A DNA stretch of 64,000 nt from JBHGYD01 sp041920415 (GTDB taxonomy: Bacteria; Bacillota; Bacilli; Bacillales; Anoxybacillaceae). Location of the stretch: the NCBI GenBank assembly GCA_041920415.1, contig JBHGYD010000054.1, forward strand, positions 1 to 64,000, in the 5' to 3' direction. Every line of letters begins with the position of its first letter. Position 1 is the first letter of the stretch. Positions 33,508 through 41,223 of the stretch are shown in pieces. The notes beneath the pieces were generated by a model. That model saw only the letters and a list, made by a program, of their open reading frames with translations. It searched no databases and was not told where the DNA came from. The translations under genes and the position numbers were made by a program.

Positions 33508-35076
33508 ATGAAAACGGTTCGGGTGATGAAAATCGTTTCCGATGATGAAACACAACTTCACTCATTAGACGAGTTGATGCGTGTCTTTTGTTCAGCGAAG
33601 CGATATGCGTTTAACCGTTTGCTGGAGGGAAGGAAGCCAAAAGACATCATCAAGCACCTTCCGCACCAATTCCCGCTCAACAAACGGTATGCGGAAGACG
33701 CGGTCTTGCTCGCTCAATCGCTGATTACTTCTCAACGTGAGTTACTTCCGATGAGGCTGGAGGATGTGCAAGTGAAAATCGAAAAAACCGAACGGAAAAT
33801 CGGTGACTACCAATACGGGCGAAAAACACCGAAAAAAGTCGATCTTCAAACTTGTCTAGGCGGATTACACCAACGGTTAGAAAAGCTCAAAGCGAAAGAA
33901 GCCGAGCTAACGCATCATCTGGAACAAGGGACGATTCCACGTGTGATTTTTGGTGGGAAACAGAACTTTTATAAGCGCTTGAAAGGAACCATCACGAACG
34001 AAGAATGGAAAGACATGCGGTCGAATCAGTTGTACGCGAGAGGTGACAAAAGCAAAAAAGGAAACTTAAATATTCGATTGGTGTATGACGACCATACGTA
34101 TGAATGTTATGTGGAAATTGCGAATCCACTTGGACAACCAAAAGGGAAACACGCTTCCCGCTTGAAGTTGCCTGTGTCTGTTCCTGAAAAATATGAAGAG
34201 GAAATCATCGATCTCGTCATGGGAGAACAAGTCGGAGTGAATGCAAAAGGGAAGCCGATCATGGACTACCAGCCATACACGATTGAAATCAAACGCAAAA
34301 ACGGAGAGTATTATGTGCATCTCATTTATGAGGAAGAAGTGTATGGTAGAGAACTTCCCTACGATGAACCGATTCAAGCGGAACGAGTCGCAGGAATAGA
34401 CATCAATATCGACCGTATCGCCGTAAGTATCGTTTCGAAACAGGGAAACTTTCTTAAATCAAAGGTGTTTTACTGTCATGAACTTGAATATGTGCGAGCG
34501 AATAAGCGAAACAATCTCATCGGTGAAACCGTTCGCGATGTATATGATTGGCTGATGCAAGAAAACGTGGGCGTAGTGGTCATCGAAAACATTCAACTAA
34601 GACAACAACATGATACGGACAAACGATTCAATCGCTTGACACACGCTTTCAAAAAGAAAAAGCTGACGGAAACCATTCTTCGTCGGGGCTTAAGGCTTGG
34701 GTTTCGCATCAAAAAGGTGAATCCGGCGTATACAAGCGTCATCGGATGTTTCAAGTATATGAAAAAGTATGGGTTATCCGTTCATGAAAGTGCTGCTTTT
34801 GTCATTGGTAGAAGAGGATTAGGATATCATGAACGATTGCCAAAAGAACTCATTGACACCATAAAAACGAAAGTAAAACGCCATTTGCTTGTCATGTTAG
34901 GGTCGATGGAAGAATCCTACAAGCAATCGAACAGCGGAACGAAACAACGCCAATTAATCGCGATGATGTTAGGCAAAATCGAGAACTTCAAACAAGAGCA
35001 TGAATGGTCATTATGGAATGTGTTGCACAAATTCTGTTGGCTGAACCAGTATCAAATTCAACTAAAGGAGGTGTAA
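33508..35076 (+). CDS. TnpB-related (IS200/IS605 accessory) protein, copy 1
   Basis: 522 residues. N-terminal helical region ~1-80, a Lys/Glu-rich coiled-coil-like segment ~85-140 (RLEDVQVKIEKTERKIGDYQ), a beta-rich part ~185-275, and a RuvC-like half. RuvC-I is AGIDINIDRIAVSIV (D298) and RuvC-II is GVVVIENIQL (E360). At RuvC-III the usual D-x-N-A-A is H426-E-S-A-A, so the third Asp is missing, with Glu427 adjacent. The CxxC...CxxC zinc finger of canonical TnpB is absent between NPAYTS and HESAA. Nuclease activity is therefore uncertain. SD GGGGGACGG or AAGGGG before the ATG. Confidence 0.85.
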   Translation: MKTVRVMKIVSDDETQLHSLDELMRVFCSAKRYAFNRLLEGRKPKDIIKHLPHQFPLNKRYAEDAVLLAQSLITSQRELLPMRLEDVQVKIEKTERKIGDYQYGRKTPKKVDLQTCLGGLHQRLEKLKAKEAELTHHLEQGTIPRVIFGGKQNFYKRLKGTITNEEWKDMRSNQLYARGDKSKKGNLNIRLVYDDHTYECYVEIANPLGQPKGKHASRLKLPVSVPEKYEEEIIDLVMGEQVGVNAKGKPIMDYQPYTIEIKRKNGEYYVHLIYEEEVYGRELPYDEPIQAERVAGIDINIDRIAVSIVSKQGNFLKSKVFYCHELEYVRANKRNNLIGETVRDVYDWLMQENVGVVVIENIQLRQQHDTDKRFNRLTHAFKKKKLTETILRRGLRLGFRIKKVNPAYTSVIGCFKYMKKYGLSVHESAAFVIGRRGLGYHERLPKELIDTIKTKVKRHLLVMLGSMEESYKQSNSGTKQRQLIAMMLGKIENFKQEHEWSLWNVLHKFCWLNQYQIQLKEV

Positions 35077-35077
35077 A

Positions 35078-35291
35078 CCTGGTTACGAAAATCGTTGTCG
35101 TGTACTGACCGATGGAAGGAATGGTGCACGACAGGTGCCGTCGCTAACAGCGAGCCACGGGGTGTCTTTCACAGCAGGTGAATGACAAGGGGGATTCCCT
35201 TCCTGATGGAACTCAGGTGTTTCCTGAGCGGCAGGCGGTGTTTCCTGGTTCCATCGCGATGGGTCGATTTTGATAGATTTTAGTAACCAGG
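35078..35291 (+). ncRNA. Candidate guide-RNA scaffold (omega-RNA-like), copy 1
   Basis: About 214 nt from just after the tnpB stop to the right end. A terminal helix pairs CCTGGTTAC (35078-35086), continuing with AAAATC, to GTAACCAGG (35283-35291). Inside lie GTCGTGTAC / GTGCACGAC (35097-35105 / 35124-35132), TCGCT / AGCGA (35141-35153), TTCAC / GTGAA (35168-35182), AAGGG / CCCTT (35187-35201), and GATGGAAC / GTTCCATC (35205-35212 / 35248-35255) enclosing CTCAGG / CCTGAG. The last stem is compensated in copy 2 (CTCGG / CCGAG). By TnpB precedent the guide would start at 35293. Confidence 0.7.
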
Positions 35292-35297
35292 GTATAA

Positions 35298-36062
35298 ATG
35301 CTACATCAGTTTTCACGTAATGAATTAGCGATTGGTAAGGAAGGTTTAGAAAAACTAAAAAATGCCACAGTAGCTGTATTAGGAATCGGCGGTGTCGGTT
35401 CATTTGCTGTTGAAGCATTGGCGCGTTCTGGCGTAGGTCGTCTTGTTTTGGTTGATAAAGATGATGTGGATATTACAAATATTAACCGCCAAATTCACGC
35501 GCTTCTTTCGACGATCGGTCGTCCGAAAGTCGATTTAATGAAAGAACGTATTGCCGATATTAATCCTGAGTGTGAAGTAATTGCGTTAAAAATGTTTTAT
35601 ACGGAAGAAACGTATGAACAATTTTTTAGCTACGGACTTGACTTTGTGATTGATGCATCTGACACGATTACGTATAAAATCCACTTAATGAAGGAGTGTT
35701 TAAAACGAAACATTCCGATAATTTCAAGTATGGGTGCAGCGAATAAAATGGATCCTACCCGCTTCCGCATCGCCGATATCTCGAAAACGCATACGGATCC
35801 AATTGCGAAAGTGATTCGCACGAGATTGCGAAAAGAAGGAATTCGAAAAGGCATTCCGGTTGTTTTCTCTGATGAAAACCCGGTGATTATTCGCGAGGAA
35901 GTGCGCAAAGAAGTTGGAAATGACCAAGCGACGATTCGCAAAGCAAAAATGCCGCCTTCTTCTAACGCCTTTGTTCCTTCTGTGGCAGGGTTAATCATGG
36001 CGTCTTACGTTGTGAGAGAATTGTTAAAAGATGTTAAAATTTATCGTGTCGGTGAGGAATAA
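35298..36062 (+). CDS. tcdA: tRNA threonylcarbamoyladenosine dehydratase
   Basis: 254-residue E1-like (ThiF-fold) enzyme that cyclises t6A37 to ct6A in tRNA. ATP-binding motif AVLGIGGVGSFAVEALARSG, then VDKDDVDITNINRQ, FVIDASDTITYKIHLM and the C-terminal KMPPSSNAFVPSVAGLIMAS. The start MLHQFSRNELAIGKEGL is the normal one. Element copy 1 ends 5 nt before the ATG, so the SD is now AGGG of the element end (CCAGGG), replacing the native GGAGGG at 33301. The protein is intact. Confidence 0.95.
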   Translation: MLHQFSRNELAIGKEGLEKLKNATVAVLGIGGVGSFAVEALARSGVGRLVLVDKDDVDITNINRQIHALLSTIGRPKVDLMKERIADINPECEVIALKMFYTEETYEQFFSYGLDFVIDASDTITYKIHLMKECLKRNIPIISSMGAANKMDPTRFRIADISKTHTDPIAKVIRTRLRKEGIRKGIPVVFSDENPVIIREEVRKEVGNDQATIRKAKMPPSSNAFVPSVAGLIMASYVVRELLKDVKIYRVGEE

Positions 36063-36065
36063 AAA

Positions 36066-36095
36066 ATCGCGAAGCACAATGCTTCGCGATTTTTT
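36066..36095. terminator. Bidirectional terminator between tcdA and the RsfA-family gene
   Basis: Perfect 11-bp stem ATCGCGAAGCA / TGCTTCGCGAT (36066-36076 / 36080-36090), A-run before and T-run after. Confidence 0.93.
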
Positions 36096-36750
36096 ATTGG
36101 TTTGTGATTTGTTCCAAGTTTCCGTTTTTGTCCATTCGGAAAATGTGAACAGGTTGCGTTTCTACCTCTTCCATCAGCACCATTTTCCGCGCGCGATCCA
36201 TGATTTTAATTAACGCTTCATAATCTTCTTGAATCGCGGTCTGTTGCTCCGTTAAATCATCTAATTTTTTTTCTAATTCTTTGTTGCGATTAAGCAATTC
36301 CTCATTCATTTTGCGCAGTTCTTCATTTTCCATGCGCAATGTTTCAGAATGAGAATGATCGTGTTTTAATGTTTGCAAAAATGCGATACACTGATCCATC
36401 GTTATTGCATTTGGTGCAGGGAGCAAGCTTGTTGTCTCTTTAGTAGGGAGCGAGACACCAGCTGAATAAACGGAAGGCTGCGGCAGTTGAGTATGTTGCT
36501 GCTTTTTTGCTTGTTCGAGCGCTCTTTTTCGCTCTTTTCGCTGTTTTTTTGCTAGTTCAATAGCCTCAACGTATCGATTTCTAACTTCTGCGTTCCAGCG
36601 AAAACCGCATGCTGCCGCAGTTCTGTTTAGTTTGTCACCTACTTCCTCAAATGCCGCTAATTGAGTGCCGCCTTCGCGAATATAGCGCAATACGGTTTCT
36701 GCCAGCAGCAAATCATCTTCGTGTGTCCATGCATCTTGTCTAACTTTCAT
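36094..36750 (-). CDS. RsfA-family transcriptional regulator
   Basis: 218 residues. An N-terminal Myb/SANT-like domain (RQDAWTHEDDLLLAETVLRY, ~5-60, with three Trp-like anchor positions) is typical of RsfA/YlbO prespore regulators. The middle is basic (KKQRKERKRALEQAKKQQ) and a C-terminal coiled coil (~130-190, LRMENEELRKMNEELLNRNK) suggests dimerisation. B. subtilis RsfA modulates sigma-F-dependent genes in the forespore. ATG 36750 has GGGGGTGAAAC upstream. The exact orthologue is not certain. Confidence 0.82.
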   Translation of the reverse strand: MKVRQDAWTHEDDLLLAETVLRYIREGGTQLAAFEEVGDKLNRTAAACGFRWNAEVRNRYVEAIELAKKQRKERKRALEQAKKQQHTQLPQPSVYSAGVSLPTKETTSLLPAPNAITMDQCIAFLQTLKHDHSHSETLRMENEELRKMNEELLNRNKELEKKLDDLTEQQTAIQEDYEALIKIMDRARKMVLMEEVETQPVHIFRMDKNGNLEQITNQ

Positions 36751-36928
36751 TGTTTCACCCCCGCAATCGGAATTTTTTTAGATAGCTTACAGCTTTTCCT
36801 AATTTTATTCATTTTAAACTTTCATATTGTCTTGCTCTTCAGCTGTTCATAATTCTTTAAAAACATGAAGCTTTTGTGGATTTTTGTTCAAGAAATCAAA
36901 AAAAGATTTTTTCTAGAATGTTAAAAAG

Positions 36929-37007
36929 TTGAAAATGATTAGGAAATGATTTATATTCATAAACACGACGACCACTCGGTCAATATTTTTATAAACCGAA
37001 TGGTCGT
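36929..37007 (+). promoter_or_regulatory. Promoter and TetR-type operator of the RND efflux gene
   Basis: TTGAAA (36929-36934), 17 nt, TATATT (36952-36957). Just downstream is a long inverted repeat, ACGACCACTCGGT (36968-36980) / ACCGAATGGTCGT (36995-37007), 12 of 13 positions complementary, centre spacing 14 nt. Position over the start of transcription fits repression, most simply by the TetR protein encoded at 40268. Confidence 0.7.
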
Positions 37008-37036
37008 TATAAAATGTGACGGAAAGGACGGGGAGT

Positions 37037-40000
37037 ATGAATTTTTTAACAAGATTCAGTTTAAAAAATGCGGTAGCTGTATTTATTATTTCCTTTCTGC
37101 TTATTTTAGGGGGACTATACTCGTTTTCTTCCCTAAAGGTAGATTTATTACCTAATATTGAGTTTCCACAGTTATCCATCGAAGTCGTTTATCCGGGTGC
37201 CTCTCCGGAAGATATTAATGAACAAGTTACTTCAAAATTGGAAGAAAAACTCAAATCGATTGAAGGTATGAAAAAAATGCAAAGCTCCTCATTTGAGAGC
37301 ATTGCGATTATTAACCTTGAGTTTCCGTTTCATACCGACATGGATGAAGTAGAGCGTCAAGTCGATACGCTCATTAAAGATACGAAACTTCCTGACAACG
37401 TACAAACAAAAATCAATCGTTTTTCGTTCGGAACATTTCCCATTTTTAATATCTCTTTATTTGCCAAAAAAGATGTTGATTTACAAAAACTATTAGAACG
37501 AGATGTAATTCCAGAATTAAATAAAATTAATGGGATTAACTCCGTTTCTGTCGGAGGCATGAAAGAAGATATCGTGCAAATTACGGTTGATAAACAAAAG
37601 GCATTGCAAGCGGGATTAAGTTTGTCACAAATTAAAGACCAAATTAACGAGAAGTTCATTTCTTTCCCAACTGGAAATGTTAATACGGACACATTACAAA
37701 TTCCTGTGCGTGTTCAAGAAAAGCTAGAAACGGTCAAAGCGCTAGAAAACATGCCATTAACATCGCCAATCGCTCAAACACCGCAGCCAGCGCAAGCATC
37801 TTTACAAGGGTTTCAAGGCCGTGGAAACGTTTCAGGAGTACAAGCACAAGCCGCTTCTGCTCCGCAGTTGAAGCTAAAAGATATCGCTACAATCAAAACG
37901 ATTACTGACCAGCCCGAGATTACGCGTTACAATTTGAACGAATCGCTTTCGATGGCCATCACGAAAAAACAAGATGCCAATACGGTGGAAGTGGCTGAGA
38001 AAGTATTAAAAGTATTAAATTCTCATAAAGATGAATTTGATTATGCGATCGGTTTTGACTCCGCAGAAGGGATTAAAAAATCGGTGCAGACCCTCATTCG
38101 AGAAGGTTTATTAGGTGCGTTATTCGCTTCAGTCGCGGTATTAGTATTTTTAAGAAATGTACGCGCAACAGTGATCGCAATCGTTTCGATTCCACTTTCT
38201 TTGTTAGTAGCTTCTATTTTTTTACATAAAATGGACATTTCCTTAAATATTATGACGCTTGGGGGAATGGCGGTCGCTGTCGGTCGCGTTGTCGATGACA
38301 GTATCGTTGTGATTGAAAATATTTTCCGGCGCGTTCGTAAGTCAAAAACAGGCATGACCGATGAACTTGTTGAAGATTCTACAAAAGAAATTTTAAAGGC
38401 CATTACGTCTTCAACGATTACGACGGTCGTCGTATTCTTGCCGCTTGGATTTGTCGGCGGTATCACGGGCGAATTTTTCTTGCCGTTTGCCTTAACTATT
38501 GTGTTTGCTTTGTTAATGTCCTTAATCGTTGCGGTGACAATTGTACCAATTTTAGCAAAATTCTCATTCAAAAAAGTTCCTCCTGAAGAAAAAGAAGGGG
38601 CGTTACAACGTTTTTATGGACGTGTCATTGAATGGGCATTAAACCATAAAGTGATCATTTTAGTGTTATCGGTTGTGTTGCTTGGCGGTTCGTTTGCGCT
38701 TGTGCCAAAATTAGGGTTTACATTCTTACCAAACGAGGAACAAAAGACGCTTGTGGCTAGCATCGAATTGCCATCATCGACATCGCTTGAAAAAACAAAC
38801 GATGTCTCCTTAAAAATCGAAAAAATGTTTGATAAGCAAAACGAAATTAAAGAAGTAACCGCAGGAATCGGAAGCCGCGACTTCCGTACCGGTATCAAAC
38901 GCCAAAACCAAGCGAACTACTTCATTAACCTAAAAGAAGGCGTCAATGTCGCAACATTTATTAAAAAACTTGAGAACAATATGCAAGAAATTGCCGATCA
39001 AGAAGCTCCTGGCACAAAGATTGGAGTACAGGAGTTAGATTCGGGAGGACCGCCGTCTAACAACAACGTGAATATTGATTTATATTCGAACGATTTATCA
39101 TCATTGCAAAAGGCAGCCAAACAAGTAGAAAATTACTTGAACAAGCGAAACGATTTAAAATATGTAACCAACAATTTCTCGGATAAGCAAAAACAAATCA
39201 TCGTTGATATTGATCCAGAAAAAGCAGCGGCATATGGCGTATCCGGTTTTCAAATTCTCGGGACGATTGCCGATGAAACGAAACCGGTCGAAGTTGGAAC
39301 ACTAACGCTTGACGGTGTCGATCGCACCGTTCAACTGTCATATGACAAACGTCTCGATTCTGTTGATGCGTTAAAAAATACGTTGATTTTTACGAAACGT
39401 GGTCTTGTTCCTGTATCGAAATTCGCCACAGTCAAAGAAGTAGAAACATACACAGCGATTCAAAAGTTGGATGGTAAAGTATTCGCGCGTGTGTCTGCGC
39501 AAATTGTTGGCAATAATATTCAAAAAGTGACACAAGATGTCATTTCTGGAGTGAAAAAAGAGATCGACTTACCAAAAGGAGTATCGCTCGAAGGCGGAGG
39601 CGGAAGCGACGAAACAGTAGAAACGTTTAAGCAATTAGGAATGGCAATGGTTGTCGCGATCGGTCTTGTGTATATTACGATGTTGATCACATTCGGTAAA
39701 GCGAGAATTCCGTTTGTCATCTTGTCGTCATTAATTTTCGTGCCGATTGGTTCATTGCTTGGTTTGTATCTCGCGGGTGAACCGATGTCCGTCAGCGTCA
39801 TGATTGGCTTGCTTATGTTAATCGGTATTGTTACGACAAACGCGATTGTGCTTGTTGACCGCATCGGACAAAACCGAGAACAAAAAGGAATGACGATTCG
39901 CGATGCACTCGTAGAAGCAGGAAAAACGAGATTGCGCCCAATCTTAATGACCGCTTTTGCGACAGTGACTGCTTTAATTCCGCTTGCTTTGACAAAATCA

Positions 40001-40138
40001 TCCGGAACGTTAATTTCTAAAGGATTAGCGATTACGGTAATCGGAGGGCTCACATCATCCACTTTATTAACGCTAATCATCATTCCTGTTATGTATGAAC
40101 TTTTCTTCGTGCGCCAGGCAAGAGCCGAGAAAAAATGA
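37037..40138 (+). CDS. RND-family efflux transporter permease (SwrC/AcrB type)
   Basis: 1,033 residues, one of the largest proteins here. Hydrophobic TM1 (AVAVFIISFLLILGGLYSF), two large extracytoplasmic loops (~30-330 and ~550-840) and two six-helix blocks. Motifs include PGASPEDINEQVTSKLEEKL, GGMAVAVGRVVDDSIVVIENI (proton-relay Asp in TM4) and MIGLLMLIGIVTTNAIVLVD. The closest named relative is probably B. subtilis SwrC/YerP (surfactin and drug export). A Gln/Ala-rich insertion sits at ~240-280. Start ATG 37037 follows GGAAAGGACGGGGAG. Likely repressed by the neighbouring TetR protein. Confidence 0.9.
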   Translation: MNFLTRFSLKNAVAVFIISFLLILGGLYSFSSLKVDLLPNIEFPQLSIEVVYPGASPEDINEQVTSKLEEKLKSIEGMKKMQSSSFESIAIINLEFPFHTDMDEVERQVDTLIKDTKLPDNVQTKINRFSFGTFPIFNISLFAKKDVDLQKLLERDVIPELNKINGINSVSVGGMKEDIVQITVDKQKALQAGLSLSQIKDQINEKFISFPTGNVNTDTLQIPVRVQEKLETVKALENMPLTSPIAQTPQPAQASLQGFQGRGNVSGVQAQAASAPQLKLKDIATIKTITDQPEITRYNLNESLSMAITKKQDANTVEVAEKVLKVLNSHKDEFDYAIGFDSAEGIKKSVQTLIREGLLGALFASVAVLVFLRNVRATVIAIVSIPLSLLVASIFLHKMDISLNIMTLGGMAVAVGRVVDDSIVVIENIFRRVRKSKTGMTDELVEDSTKEILKAITSSTITTVVVFLPLGFVGGITGEFFLPFALTIVFALLMSLIVAVTIVPILAKFSFKKVPPEEKEGALQRFYGRVIEWALNHKVIILVLSVVLLGGSFALVPKLGFTFLPNEEQKTLVASIELPSSTSLEKTNDVSLKIEKMFDKQNEIKEVTAGIGSRDFRTGIKRQNQANYFINLKEGVNVATFIKKLENNMQEIADQEAPGTKIGVQELDSGGPPSNNNVNIDLYSNDLSSLQKAAKQVENYLNKRNDLKYVTNNFSDKQKQIIVDIDPEKAAAYGVSGFQILGTIADETKPVEVGTLTLDGVDRTVQLSYDKRLDSVDALKNTLIFTKRGLVPVSKFATVKEVETYTAIQKLDGKVFARVSAQIVGNNIQKVTQDVISGVKKEIDLPKGVSLEGGGGSDETVETFKQLGMAMVVAIGLVYITMLITFGKARIPFVILSSLIFVPIGSLLGLYLAGEPMSVSVMIGLLMLIGIVTTNAIVLVDRIGQNREQKGMTIRDALVEAGKTRLRPILMTAFATVTALIPLALTKSSGTLISKGLAITVIGGLTSSTLLTLIIIPVMYELFFVRQARAEKK

Positions 40139-40149
40139 TGCACAAAGCA

Positions 40150-40179
40150 AAGGGACGCTTAATCTTAGCGTCCCTTTTG
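40150..40179 (+). terminator. Terminator of the RND efflux gene
   Basis: Ten-bp stem AAGGGACGCT / AGCGTCCCTT (40150-40159 / 40167-40176), short loop, T-run. Confidence 0.88.
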
Positions 40180-40267
40180 AATCATCATGAACGTTTCTTC
40201 CTTTAATGAAAAATCAAGAAAGCGGTATAATTAAACAAGAATGTGTTAAACGAGGAAGGAGAAAGCA

Positions 40268-41170
40268 TTGAGCAGAAGAAAACAAATTATCAGAGCGGCC
40301 ATGAAATTATTTGCACAAAAAGGTTATCACGCAACTTCTATGCAGGAGATTGCGGAAAATAGCGGGATGGCAAAAGGTTCGCTGTATAATTATTTTAAAT
40401 CTAAAGAAGAAATTGCGCTGTTCATCTTCAGCTATCACTATGAAATGTTGTTCGAGAAAATCTTGGAAATTGCTAATGATGAAACGTTATCGGTCAAAGA
40501 AAAGTTTGAAAAACAGCTTTCGACCCAAATTCAGGAGTTTTATAATCATAAAGAATTCATTCAAATGCAAATAGGGGAACAAGCCGTTAAAGTAAGCGAT
40601 GAGGTGCATCAGCTTATTTTCCGCATCCGTGCTGAAACGCTCAATTGGTACAGCAGGGCGATTAAAGAAATTTACGGTGAACGCGTGAAACATTTTGCGT
40701 TGGATTGCGCGACCATGTTAAACGGAATGCTAAAAGAGTATTTGTTTTACATTATCATTGACAAAAAAGAAATTCATTTGCAGAAACTTGCTCCGTTTTT
40801 AATTCGCAGGCTTGATGCGATTGTTGAAAGTATAACGGAGAAGGAAAGTCCGCTGCTTACTGATGAGTTAATGGAAGATTATATTCATATCGAACGGAAA
40901 AACGAGGAAAATAAAAGACAGCAAATCATAAGCTGCATCGATGACATGATTGAAACGCTTGAGGCAATGAATGACGAAGGAAGCGCGGTAAGCGGCGATG
41001 TGTTTCATTCGTTACGTACAATGAAAAATGAATTTTATTGCCTAAAGAAAGAACCGCGGAAATTTATTGTTGAAGCTTTATTGCTTTATCTCGAAAATTT
41101 GGGAATTCCTGATATTCAAATACTTATAAAAGAACTGAAAGGAAAAATTCATTCGTATTTTGCGAGATAA
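40268..41170 (+). CDS. TetR/AcrR family transcriptional regulator
   Basis: 300 residues, TTG start (SD AGGAAGGAGAAA). TetR HTH at ~5-50 (AAMKLFAQKGYHATSMQEIA, then GMAKGSLYNYFKSKEEI). The rest is helical ligand/dimer region. It is longer than the usual ~190-220 residues, with a C-terminal extension ~200-300 (LMEDYIHIERKNEENKRQQI), as in the B. subtilis YerO-like group beside SwrC. Natural candidate to bind the inverted repeat at 36968-37007. Confidence 0.85.
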   Translation: MSRRKQIIRAAMKLFAQKGYHATSMQEIAENSGMAKGSLYNYFKSKEEIALFIFSYHYEMLFEKILEIANDETLSVKEKFEKQLSTQIQEFYNHKEFIQMQIGEQAVKVSDEVHQLIFRIRAETLNWYSRAIKEIYGERVKHFALDCATMLNGMLKEYLFYIIIDKKEIHLQKLAPFLIRRLDAIVESITEKESPLLTDELMEDYIHIERKNEENKRQQIISCIDDMIETLEAMNDEGSAVSGDVFHSLRTMKNEFYCLKKEPRKFIVEALLLYLENLGIPDIQILIKELKGKIHSYFAR

Positions 41171-41223
41171 AGAGAGTTTTTGCTGTTTTCATTTATGAAC
41201 GTGAAAGGAATGAGGTACGTCGA

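Larger units (their letters stand above)
33307..35292 (+). mobile_element. TnpB-related element, copy 1, inserted in the tcdA Shine-Dalgarno
   Basis: About 1,986 bp. Left boundary: directly after GGAGGG (33301-33306). Right boundary: CCAGGG ending at 35292. Boundaries come from comparing the two copies: left-end similarity (ATCTA-AAAAATGT-TGAAAT) starts just 3' of GGAGGG, and right-end identity (GATAGATTTTAGTAACCAGGG) stops at the same base in both. Removing the element rejoins GGAGGG to TATAAATG, a well-spaced SD and start for tcdA. It contains one ORF and a structured 3' region, and no tnpA. One-base uncertainty at the left end. Confidence 0.8.

Noticed and set aside
33307..35292. Could the SD-inserted elements be group I or II introns (IStrons) spliced from mRNA?
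   Set aside because: The 5' junction base is G, not the U expected before a group I intron. No GUGYG start or domain V is visible for group II, and the structured region lies only at the 3' end after a TnpB-like ORF.
38041..38571. 176-residue minus-strand frame inside the RND gene (also 39520-40143)
   Set aside because: Thr/Asn/Ile-rich antisense shadows of hydrophobic coding sequence.
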